A stretch of DNA of 64,000 nt. It comes from Halonotius sp046719765. GTDB taxonomy: Archaea > Halobacteriota > Halobacteria > Halobacteriales > Haloferacaceae. Below, one piece after another: positions 57,048-64,000 of this stretch (the first letter of the stretch is position 1; each line of letters begins with the position of its first letter). The notes under the pieces are model-generated. The model searched no databases, had not been told where the DNA came from, and saw only the letters and a program-made list of their open reading frames with translations. The DNA lies in assembly GCF_046719765.1 (NCBI RefSeq), contig NZ_JABEBY010000001.1, positions 124,001 through 188,000 of the forward strand. The letters run 5' to 3'. The position numbers and the translations under genes are program-made.

Positions 57048-58127
57048 TTAGTCGGCGTTCGAGACGGCTGTATGGTAGGGTTGGGCGGCGATCAGCTCGC
57101 GGAGCTCACGCAGGGAGTCGCCGCCCTCCCCGTGCATCGCGGACATCACCGCGCCGACCTCCTGACGGGAGATCTTGACGCCGCGGTCGGTGAGCGCGTC
57201 CTCCGGGCGGTTCCGGAGTTCGCGGAGGGTACCGACCGCAAGCAGGAACGGCACCCCCCACGCCGCCATCGTGTTGCCGTGTCGCAGCGGCATCGCCTGC
57301 AGATAGCGTTCGGCGTCATCAAGGAACGACCGGGCGTGACCCACCGTCCGGCTGACGACCGACGCCGCCCCGTCGCGGTTCTCCGGGTCGACAACGGCCT
57401 CCTGGTCGACACCCTCCTCGTCGAGCCACTCCGCCGGGAGGTAGACGTTGTTCTCCTCGGTGTAATCGTCGTAGACATCCTTCGAGATGTTGACCAACTG
57501 CAGCAGGAGGCCAAACTCGACGGCCGTATCGTAGAGCCGCTGGCGGCGGTCGGCGGCGATGTCGCCGCGGGTCAACAGGTTCGTGATCAGCGTCCCAACG
57601 GTGCCGGCGGCGTAGTAGCAGTACTCCTCTAGCTCCTCGGCGTCGTCGATCCGGAGCCCACCGCTGTCGGCGTGTCGCTCGACGAACATCGCCATCCCGT
57701 CGATCAGCTCCCGAACGGGTGGGATGATCGCCTCCTGTACGTCCGCCGGCAGCTCCTCGAAGGCGGCGACGATCCGTGGGGCCTCCGCAACGACGATCCA
57801 GTCGTCGGTGTCGGCCTCGTCGGCCGGCAGCCAGTCGTCGACGGCCGTCCGAAACGCGTCGATATCGGTGTCGGCGTCGGGATCGATCGCCGCATCGTAG
57901 GTGCGAAGCAGTGCTGCCTGTGGCTCCGGCGGGATATGGTTGGCATCCTCGATCGTATCGGCGACCCGACAGAGGAGATAGCCCAGACAGATATGTGTCG
58001 ACATCGGCTCGTCCAACACGTCGATCGTCAGCGCGAACGTTCGAGAGACGCCCTGCACCGCGTCGTGGCACCACGCGAGGTCGGCTTCGGGATCGACGCC
58101 AGGGGGACGGGATTCGTGATCCGTCAT
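57048..58127 (-). CDS. squalene/phytoene synthase family protein
   Basis: 359 residues. First Asp-rich motif DTIED (57-61) in LCRVADTIEDA, second NISKDVYDD near 215-223, and the SRTFALTI start (about 28-35). Condenses two prenyl diphosphates head to head: squalene from two FPP or phytoene from two GGPP. Haloarchaea make both; the NISKDVYDDY version and the C-terminal MAAWGVPFLLAVGTLREL resemble haloarchaeal squalene-synthase-like proteins. Neighbour idsA supplies the prenyl chain, though the products of neighbour genes need not match. Confidence 0.85.
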   Translation of the reverse strand: MTDHESRPPGVDPEADLAWCHDAVQGVSRTFALTIDVLDEPMSTHICLGYLLCRVADTIEDANHIPPEPQAALLRTYDAAIDPDADTDIDAFRTAVDDWLPADEADTDDWIVVAEAPRIVAAFEELPADVQEAIIPPVRELIDGMAMFVERHADSGGLRIDDAEELEEYCYYAAGTVGTLITNLLTRGDIAADRRQRLYDTAVEFGLLLQLVNISKDVYDDYTEENNVYLPAEWLDEEGVDQEAVVDPENRDGAASVVSRTVGHARSFLDDAERYLQAMPLRHGNTMAAWGVPFLLAVGTLRELRNRPEDALTDRGVKISRQEVGAVMSAMHGEGGDSLRELRELIAAQPYHTAVSNAD

Positions 58128-58154
58128 TCAACTACCAGTCCGTAGGGCGCGGGG

Positions 58155-58163
58155 CATAAAAAG
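58155..58163 (-). promoter_or_regulatory. box A for squalene/phytoene synthase gene
   Basis: CTTTTTATG on the minus strand about 30 bases before the ATG at 58127. Confidence 0.55.
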
Positions 58164-58227
58164 TCTCTTGGGGTCGACCGGCCACCACCGAGAGCTGATT
58201 GTCGACACACAGGTCGTGGGAAGATTC

Positions 58228-58234
58228 TTTTATC
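58228..58234 (+). promoter_or_regulatory. box A for livHMGF operon
   Basis: TTTTATC about 30 bases before the livH ATG at 58261; supports that start over the in-frame ATG at 58168. Confidence 0.55.
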
Positions 58235-58260
58235 AGCACTCCTGTTCTCCGGGCGAACGA

Positions 58261-59361
58261 ATGGAGCCATACGCACGCGGCCGACGATTACTGCGCGAAC
58301 AACCCGGGCTCGTCGTGGTCGCAGTCGTCGCCTCCCTGCTGGGTGGCGATCTCCTCGCCAAACTTCTCGGCGGCGGGCTGACGCCGGCGCGGTTCGGCGG
58401 CTTCGTCTGGGACGGGCTGGTGATCGGGCTGGTGATCGGGCTGGCCGGCATCGGCCTCTCGCTGACCTACAGCATCCTTGGTTTCGCCAACTTCGCTCAT
58501 GGCGATTACATCTCGTGGGGCGCGTTCTCCGGCTGGGCGGTCGCCTACCTTCTGGCTGGCATTGACCGCTATGCGGCCGGCGGCCTGCTGCTCATCGGGG
58601 CCGGCGATGGCCCCGCACCTGGCGATGTCGGCGTCAGTATCACGAACACCCCGCTCAGCATCGTCGCCGGCCTCGTCGTCGCCGTCGGTTTTACGATCGC
58701 CGTCTCGCTGCTCGTCGATCGCCTGGTCTATCGGCCGATCCGGGAGGCCGATGGGATCACGCTGCTCATTGCGAGTATCGGTGTTGCCTTCGCGCTCCGG
58801 TATCTCATCGTCTTCTTCTTCTACAGCAGCCGGGAGGGCGTCACCGATCTCAGCCGGGTGCCCTCCTACAGTCTCGGCGGCGTCGTGATCGACGCCCACG
58901 AGCTCACCATCGTCGTCGTCGGCCTCCTGTTGATGATCGGCGTCCATCTCCTGTTGCAGCGAACCAAACTCGGCAAGGCGATGCGGGCGATGGCCGACAA
59001 CCGCGATCTCGCACAGGTCACGGGCATCCCGGTCGAGGGCGTCATCCGAACGACATGGATCCTCGGCGGCGGGCTGGCCGGCGCGGCCGGCTATCTCGTC
59101 GTCCTCACACAGGGGACGATTTCCTACGACCTCGGCTGGCTGCTCCTCTTGTTGATCTTCGCCGCGGTCATCATGGGCGGGATCGGCTCGGTCTATGGGG
59201 CGATCGTCGGCGGCCTCGTTATCGGACTTGCCAGTCGGCTCTCGCTGATCTGGCTGACCGGCGATCTCTCTAGTTTCGCCGAACCGGTCGCCTTCGGGCT
59301 GATGATCTTTGTGCTGTTGTTCCGCCCAGAGGGCATCTTCGGGGGGGTGAGTACCGCATGA
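58261..59361 (+). CDS. livH: branched-chain amino acid-type ABC permease LivH
   Basis: 366 residues from the ATG at 58261. About nine hydrophobic helices; LSLTYSILGFANFAHGDYISWGA (about 66-88) is the LivH/LivM-type signature, and LGKAMRAMADNRDLAQVTGIPVEGVI (about 238-263) is the coupling-helix (EAA-like) loop meeting the ATPase. It is the first gene of a four-gene operon with overlapping ends. Substrate may be branched-chain amino acids, urea or short-chain amides; the family does not tell. Confidence 0.92.
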   Translation: MEPYARGRRLLREQPGLVVVAVVASLLGGDLLAKLLGGGLTPARFGGFVWDGLVIGLVIGLAGIGLSLTYSILGFANFAHGDYISWGAFSGWAVAYLLAGIDRYAAGGLLLIGAGDGPAPGDVGVSITNTPLSIVAGLVVAVGFTIAVSLLVDRLVYRPIREADGITLLIASIGVAFALRYLIVFFFYSSREGVTDLSRVPSYSLGGVVIDAHELTIVVVGLLLMIGVHLLLQRTKLGKAMRAMADNRDLAQVTGIPVEGVIRTTWILGGGLAGAAGYLVVLTQGTISYDLGWLLLLLIFAAVIMGGIGSVYGAIVGGLVIGLASRLSLIWLTGDLSSFAEPVAFGLMIFVLLFRPEGIFGGVSTA

Positions 59362-60731
59362 GCACCGATCAGTTCCAGACCGGTCGTCTCAAGCAACTCC
59401 GCGACCTGCTCGAACGCTCCGATGCCGCGCTCGTCCTCACAGCGATGGCCGGGTTCTATCTGTTCTTTCTCGGGATCGGCGCGATCCTGAACTACAACCT
59501 TGCGGGCCTCATCTCGATTCTCGGCCAGGTCACGTTTTTCACCGCGGTGTACGCCCTGGTCGTCCTCGCGTTGAACCTCCAGTGGGGGTACGCCGGGCTG
59601 TTCAACATCGGCATCGCGGGCTTCATGGCCGTCGGCGTCTACACGATGGCGATGTTGACCGCGCCGCCGACCGGGTCGCCGCCCGGGCTTGGGCTCCCGC
59701 TCGCGGTTGGGGTTGTCGGCGGCATGGTCGCCGCGGCGCTCATCGGCTTTGTCACTGCCCTGCCCGCTCTCCGGCTGCGCGCGGACTACCTCGCTATCGT
59801 GACGGTCGCCATCTCGGAGATCATCCGGCTGACCTACAACTCCCCGGCGTTCAGCACATTCACGCTGCCGGGTGGGATCGATCTCGGAACCGGCGGCGCA
59901 AGCGGCATCGGCAACTTCCCGAGCAACCCTGTCCGGGCGATCTACTACGCCGATCCGAGCAGCGCGGCCTCGGGGACAACGCCGATCGGGGCGGCCGTCT
60001 TCGGGGTCTTCGAGGCGGTCGGCGTCTTCCGGAGTGCTGTCATCGTCGATCTCACCTACGGGCTGGTGCTCGTTGTGGTCGTCTTCCTCGTCTACATCCT
60101 GTTGTCCCGGGTCGGCAACTCGCCGTTTGGCCGCGTCCTCAAGGCGATCCGGGAGGATGAGATCGTCGCCAAATCACTCGGGAAGGACACGAATCGATTC
60201 AAGATCAAGACGTTCATGCTGGGGTGTGCGCTGATGGGGCTGGCCGGCGTCGTCTGGCAGGGGTTCGGTACCGGCGCGGTCTACCCGCAGGCGTTCCGCC
60301 CCGAGTTGACCTTCTACATCTTCATAGCGGTCATCATCGGCGGAGCGGGCTCCAACACCGGCAGCGTCCTCGGCGGTGCGGTGTTCGCCAACCTGCTGTT
60401 TCTCCTGCCGCAGTACCTCCCAAACATCATCGAGCAGACGTTTGCGATCCAAGCGAGCCCGAACAACTTCATCGCCGCCATCGCGCCGATCGCCGCCGGC
60501 GAGATCGCGCCGCTGTTGGGGTACATACTGAACCAACGGCTGCCGGCTCTCCGGTTTGTTTTCGTCGGGGTGCTGCTGGTCTATCTGATGCAGAACCGCC
60601 CCGAAGGACTGCTCGGCCACCGCACCGAGACGGCGGCAGCTGTCGACCTAAGCGAGGGCCACACGCCGGGTGCCGCAACGCAGCCGGATCCGACCGCCCC
60701 TGACGAGCCGGGAGGTTCTGACGATGAGTAG
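59358..60731 (+). CDS. livM: branched-chain amino acid-type ABC permease LivM
   Basis: 457 residues, start overlapping the livH stop by four bases (ATGA). About ten helices; ALNLQWGYAGLFNIGIAGFMAVGVYT (about 72-97) and FGRVLKAIREDEIVAKSLGKDTNRFKIK (about 256-283) are the LivM signatures. The last 45 residues are a Gly, Asp, Pro-rich tail. It pairs with LivH to make the membrane pore, with LivG and LivF as ATPases and the Tat lipoprotein at 62315 as receptor. Confidence 0.93.
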   Translation: MSTDQFQTGRLKQLRDLLERSDAALVLTAMAGFYLFFLGIGAILNYNLAGLISILGQVTFFTAVYALVVLALNLQWGYAGLFNIGIAGFMAVGVYTMAMLTAPPTGSPPGLGLPLAVGVVGGMVAAALIGFVTALPALRLRADYLAIVTVAISEIIRLTYNSPAFSTFTLPGGIDLGTGGASGIGNFPSNPVRAIYYADPSSAASGTTPIGAAVFGVFEAVGVFRSAVIVDLTYGLVLVVVVFLVYILLSRVGNSPFGRVLKAIREDEIVAKSLGKDTNRFKIKTFMLGCALMGLAGVVWQGFGTGAVYPQAFRPELTFYIFIAVIIGGAGSNTGSVLGGAVFANLLFLLPQYLPNIIEQTFAIQASPNNFIAAIAPIAAGEIAPLLGYILNQRLPALRFVFVGVLLVYLMQNRPEGLLGHRTETAAAVDLSEGHTPGAATQPDPTAPDEPGGSDDE

Positions 60732-61548
60732 CGAGACGACAACTGCCGGTAGTGACACAACTGACGCGGATGGTGACGAACCGCCGCTCCGCGTCGAGAA
60801 CCTCCGCAAGGAGTTCGGCGGCATCACCGCCGTTGACGGCGCGTCGTTCGAAGTTGCCGACGAGTCGCTAACGGGGTTGATCGGGCCGAACGGCGCGGGG
60901 AAATCGACGACGTTCAACTGCATCACCGGGATTCACGAGCCGACCGCCGGCGGGGTGTATTTCAACGGCGAGGATATCGCCGGCCTCGCGCCCAACGTTG
61001 TCGCCGACCGCGGGCTCGTCCGGACGTTCCAGATCGCCCGCGAGCTCGCCGAGATGACCGTCCTCGAAAACCTGATGCTCGCGCCGAAGCGACAGCAGGG
61101 CGAATCTCTCTATCGGTCGGTGTTGCCGAAATTCAGGGATGGCGTGATCGCGGAGGAAACCGAGCTGCGCGAGGCGGTCTGGGAGTCCCTCGAATTCTTT
61201 GAGATCGACCACCTCGCCGAGGAGCAGGCGGGCAACCTCTCGGGCGGCCAGCGGAAGCTGCTGGAGTTGGCCCGCGCGCTGATGACCGACCCCGACGTGT
61301 TGCTGTTGGACGAACCGTTCGCCGGCGTCAACCCGACGCTGGAAACGAAGCTGCTCGATCGCATCAATCAACTGCGAGCCGAGGAGGGGTTGACGTTCCT
61401 GCTGGTCGAACACGACATGGACATCATCATGGAGCACTGTGATCCGGTTATCGTGATGCATCAGGGCCGCGTGTTGGCCGAGGGAGCACCCGAGGCGATC
61501 CGAAACGACGAGCGCGTTGTCGATGCCTACTTCGGTGAGCAACAATGA
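60724..61548 (+). CDS. livG: ABC transporter ATPase LivG
   Basis: 274 residues from the ATG at 60724, inside the livM end. Walker A GPNGAGKST (about 52-60), Q-loop with QIARELAEMTVLEN (about 101-114), ABC signature LSGGQRKLLELARAL (about 176-190), Walker B VLLLDEPFAGVNP (about 195-207), switch His in VEHDMD (about 232-237). These are standard; the LivG-type insertion (LAPKRQQGESLYRSVLPKFR) after the Q-loop separates it from LivF. Powers uptake by ATP hydrolysis. Confidence 0.94.
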   Translation: MSSETTTAGSDTTDADGDEPPLRVENLRKEFGGITAVDGASFEVADESLTGLIGPNGAGKSTTFNCITGIHEPTAGGVYFNGEDIAGLAPNVVADRGLVRTFQIARELAEMTVLENLMLAPKRQQGESLYRSVLPKFRDGVIAEETELREAVWESLEFFEIDHLAEEQAGNLSGGQRKLLELARALMTDPDVLLLDEPFAGVNPTLETKLLDRINQLRAEEGLTFLLVEHDMDIIMEHCDPVIVMHQGRVLAEGAPEAIRNDERVVDAYFGEQQ

Positions 61549-62291
61549 CGGACGTGACTGCGACCACCGAGGTCACGACCTACGAGGACAGCCTGCTGTG
61601 CGTCCGGTCGCTGGACGCCGGCTACGGCGATCTCCAGATCCTCGAAAACGTCGATCTCGACGTTGCTGACGGCGAGTACGTGACGATTGTCGGACCCAAT
61701 GGAGCCGGAAAATCGACGGTGATGAAATCCGTCTTCGGGCTGACGACCTACATGGGCGGGGACATCGAGTTCGACGGCGCGGCGATCGAAGGGCGCCGCC
61801 CCGAGGAGATCATCCACCACGGGATCGGCTACGTCCCGCAGTCGGACAACGTCTTCCCGTCGCTGTCGGTCGAGGAGAACCTCGAAATGGGCGCGTATAT
61901 CCTCGATGCGTTCCCTGACGACGCGCTGCAAGCAGTCTTTGACCGCTTCCCGATCCTCGAAGAGCGACGCGGCCAGAAGGCGGGGACGCTGTCCGGCGGC
62001 CAACAGCAGATGCTGGCGATGGGGCGGGCGTTGATGCTCGATCCCGACCTCCTGCTGCTGGACGAGCCGAGTGCCGGCCTCGCACCCGACCTCGTCGAGG
62101 ACATGTTCGACCGGATCGACCGCATCAACGACGACGGGACGGCGGTTCTCATGGTCGAACAGAACGCAAAACAGGCGCTCAGGCGGTGTGATCGGAGCTA
62201 CGTCCTCGTCCAGGGACAGAACCGCTACGAGGAAGACGGCGACGCGTTGCTGAACGATCCCGAGGTCAGAAAACAGTTCCTCGGCGGCTGA
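61545..62291 (+). CDS. livF: ABC transporter ATPase LivF
   Basis: 248 residues, start overlapping livG by four bases. Walker A GPNGAGKST (about 49-57), signature LSGGQQQMLAMGRALMLDP (about 150-168), Walker B LLLLDEPSAGLAPDLV (about 170-185), and the switch region MVEQNAKQAL (about 203-212), where LivF has EQN in place of EHD. The last gene of the operon. Its stop is 23 bases from the convergent binding-protein gene. Confidence 0.94.
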   Translation: MTDVTATTEVTTYEDSLLCVRSLDAGYGDLQILENVDLDVADGEYVTIVGPNGAGKSTVMKSVFGLTTYMGGDIEFDGAAIEGRRPEEIIHHGIGYVPQSDNVFPSLSVEENLEMGAYILDAFPDDALQAVFDRFPILEERRGQKAGTLSGGQQQMLAMGRALMLDPDLLLLDEPSAGLAPDLVEDMFDRIDRINDDGTAVLMVEQNAKQALRRCDRSYVLVQGQNRYEEDGDALLNDPEVRKQFLGG

Positions 62292-62314
62292 TTCGAGCCG
62301 AACTCCGGCGGCCG

Positions 62315-63529
62315 TTAGGCCGAGAACTCGATGGTGTCGGTGGCCTCGTAGCCGTCCTCGTTGAACTGGAAGACCTCGTAGGTGGCCGCCCGCAGGTCGC
62401 CGTTCTCGTCGAAGTCGACCGGGCTGGAGGCACCCTGATACTGGATCTCGGTGCCTTCGGCGGCCATCGCCAGCCCGTCAGCCAGCGTCGATGGCGTTAC
62501 CTCTTCGCCGCCGGGGTTGGCGACGGCCTGCATCTGCTCGGCGATCGCCGGGCCGCTGCTTTCACCCGCCGCGGCGTTGGCGAGCAGACAGACCGCGGTC
62601 GCATCGAAGGCCTGTGAGGTGAAGACGCCGGGTTCGGCGTCGAACTCGTTTTGATACTCGGTCGTGAAGAAGTCCCGACCGGGGCCGGCCGCACTCGGCG
62701 CGCTGCCTTGCACGTTCGTCATCGCGTTGCCGACATCGCTCGGCAGATCGCTGTCCTGCAGCCCGTCGGTGACGAGGAACGGTGTCTCGCCGTCGTACTC
62801 CGAGTAGTAGTCCCGGAACAGCTGGACACCGCTTTCGGGGTAGCCGACGACGACGACGATATCCGGATCATCGCTCAGGGCTTGGCTCAGCTGTGAGCTG
62901 TAGGAGCTTGCACCCTTCGGGAACGACACCTCGTTTTGGACGGTGCCGTCGAACGCCGACACGAAGCTGTCGGAGAGCGCTTGGCCGTAGGAGTTGTTGA
63001 CGTACATCGTCGCGGCCGTCTCGGCACCCTCGTTGTCGGTGGCGACCTGTGCCAGCACCTGTCCCTGTAAGGCGTCCGACGGCGGCGTTCGCCAGATGAG
63101 GTTGTTGTCGTCGAGATCGGTGATTGCCGGCGATGTCGACGCCGGCGAGCAGGCGACCACGTTGTTCGGGATAAAGACGTTTTCGGCGACCTGGATCGTG
63201 ACCTCCGAGCCCGCCGCGCCCGTCACCGCCGGATAGCCGGCGTCGACGAGCGAACTCGCCGCGGTCTGGCCGGCGTTGGGGTCGGTTTGGGTGTCCTCAA
63301 CCTGGCTGTCGATCGTAAACTCCGTCTCGCCTTCAAGAAGTCGGATCGGGAGCACCGCGCCGTCACGGATCGGTTGGCCGAGATTGCCAAGGCCGCCCGA
63401 CAGCGGCATCAAGATCCCCTGGCTGAGCGTGCGAGCACCGCCGCCCCCACCGGCACAGCCGGCGAGAGCGACCGTTCCGCTGACGCCGATTCCTTTCAGC
63501 ACATCCCGTCTGTCTATGTTGTATGACAT
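62315..63529 (-). CDS. livJ: Tat-exported lipoprotein solute-binding protein of the Liv system
   Basis: 404 residues from the ATG at 63529 (MSYNIDRRDVLKGIGVSGTV). Twin-arginine DRRDVLK at about 6-12, lipobox LAGC near 25, then a Gly-rich linker and a periplasmic-binding-protein fold type I of the Peripla_BP_6 type: ILMPLSGGLGNLGQPIRDG (about 42-60) and AGYPAVTGAAGSEVTIQVAENV. It should be lipid-tethered outside and hand amino acids or similar compounds to LivHM. Encoded on the opposite strand, convergent with the operon, with its own promoter. Confidence 0.92.
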   Translation of the reverse strand: MSYNIDRRDVLKGIGVSGTVALAGCAGGGGGARTLSQGILMPLSGGLGNLGQPIRDGAVLPIRLLEGETEFTIDSQVEDTQTDPNAGQTAASSLVDAGYPAVTGAAGSEVTIQVAENVFIPNNVVACSPASTSPAITDLDDNNLIWRTPPSDALQGQVLAQVATDNEGAETAATMYVNNSYGQALSDSFVSAFDGTVQNEVSFPKGASSYSSQLSQALSDDPDIVVVVGYPESGVQLFRDYYSEYDGETPFLVTDGLQDSDLPSDVGNAMTNVQGSAPSAAGPGRDFFTTEYQNEFDAEPGVFTSQAFDATAVCLLANAAAGESSGPAIAEQMQAVANPGGEEVTPSTLADGLAMAAEGTEIQYQGASSPVDFDENGDLRAATYEVFQFNEDGYEATDTIEFSA

Positions 63530-63554
63530 ATTTACCCACACATACCTAACAGCT

Positions 63555-63563
63555 CATAATAAA
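63555..63563 (-). promoter_or_regulatory. box A for the solute-binding protein gene
   Basis: ATTTATTATG on the minus strand, about 30 bases before the ATG at 63529; the AT-rich 63530-63575 stretch stands out. Confidence 0.6.
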
Positions 63564-63676
63564 TCCCAGGGATAGCTGTGGGGATAACCGGTATAAGCAG
63601 GAGGGTGTATGATACGGCGTCCACAGTCACAGCGATCAGATCGGTTTGCGGTCGACGCCCAGTCCAAAGCGGCTCG

Positions 63677-64000
63677 TTAGTCGTGTGGGTGCAAGCGGTC
63701 GATCGCATCGTGGACGGCCTCGGTCTGGCCGAGAACCGTCAGGTGATCGCCGTACTCGACGGCGAGACTGGCGTCGGGAACGGTGTTTTCCTCATCGCGG
63801 CTGACTAGGGCGATCATACAGCTTTCCGGGAGTGTCTCGTTGAGTTCGCCGATGGTCTTGCCGACCAACGACTCGTCGGTGACCTCGACCTCCTGGACAT
63901 CGCCGCTGCGGCCGAGTTCTGTCATCCACCGTGACATCGCCGGCCGCTCGATGAGGTTGTCGATCCCCCACGCCGTCGAGGCCGACGACGAGATCGTCTT
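63677..64000 (-). CDS. trkA: TrkA-type RCK protein, partial (N-terminus beyond window)
   Basis: The minus-strand frame stays open to the window edge, 107 visible residues. It includes WGIDNLIERPAMSRWMTELG and a C-terminal RCK_C/TrkA-C domain: QEVEVTDESLVGKTIGELN, SCMIALVSRDEENTVPDASLAVEYGDHLTVLGQTEAVHDAIDRL. An internal ATG at 63937 is not the true start. Such proteins bind nucleotides and gate TrkH or related K+ channels and transporters. Possible partner: the TrkH at 32866, although it is 30 kb away. Confidence 0.88.
   Translation of the reverse strand, partial: KTISSSASTAWGIDNLIERPAMSRWMTELGRSGDVQEVEVTDESLVGKTIGELNETLPESCMIALVSRDEENTVPDASLAVEYGDHLTVLGQTEAVHDAIDRLHPHD

Overview
This window looks like a piece of a haloarchaeal (Halobacteria) chromosome. 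G+C is high: 43 of 60 bases in the line at 13921-13980, counted by hand. The proteins are very acidic. Many genes have a TATA-like box A about 25-30 bases before the start codon and little or no leader. The gene set is archaeal: PriS, GINS, two RPA operons, Trm1, Tfx, ribosomal protein S17e, CofD, a GGPP synthase, a geranylgeranyl-reductase-like flavoprotein, CheF, amphi-Trp, and Tat-type lipoproteins. I cannot name genus or species from sequence alone. Both ends cut genes: an alpha/beta hydrolase on the left and a TrkA-type RCK protein on the right.

Layout. 1-5.9 kb: hydrolase, membrane glycosyltransferase, DUF1405 membrane protein, FAD oxidoreductase, PHP phosphoesterase, CheY. 5.9-8.1 kb: an AT-richer accessory islet with an AbiEi/AbiEii-type toxin-antitoxin pair, hairpin-bearing duplicated sequence and several copies of the tRNA-His 3' end next to the intact tRNA-His gene. 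8.2-17.8 kb: small regulators, the rpa3/rpap3 pair, Tfx, a TRAM protein, a SWIM protein, trm1, a YihY-family membrane protein, and a flavodoxin-fold reductase. 17.8-22.3 kb: birA divergent from a tightly overlapping cofD / Dus-like / CitG-like / DUF447 cluster, then rps17e. 22.3-28 kb: a GGR-family flavoprotein, a LOV-like PAS protein, a 2-hydroxyacid dehydrogenase, membrane proteins and deoC. 28-34.4 kb: a transport and stress locus in which an FNT channel and an APC permease each carry a similar tandem UspA tail, with a free UspA between them and a TrkH beside them. 34.7-41.6 kb: an Lhr-type helicase and the rpe-rpap1-rpa1 operon. 41.7-50.2 kb: a repeat protein, a glycosyltransferase, a zinc ribbon, CheF, amphi-Trp, an HTH membrane protein, lipoproteins, tRNA-Thr and a GNAT. 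50.2-58.1 kb: an RND exporter, priS-gins, idsA and a squalene/phytoene synthase-like gene. 58.2-63.5 kb: a livHMGF branched-chain amino-acid-type ABC operon with a convergent Tat-lipoprotein binding protein.

Most of the window is core genome. The parts most worth a second look are the tRNA-His islet, the two transporter-USP fusions (one with a hairpin that would mask its ribosome binding site), the cofD-linked four-gene cluster, a very small lipoprotein made almost wholly of N-glycosylation sequons, and a recurring pattern of 19-32 bp tandem duplications placed just after stop codons.
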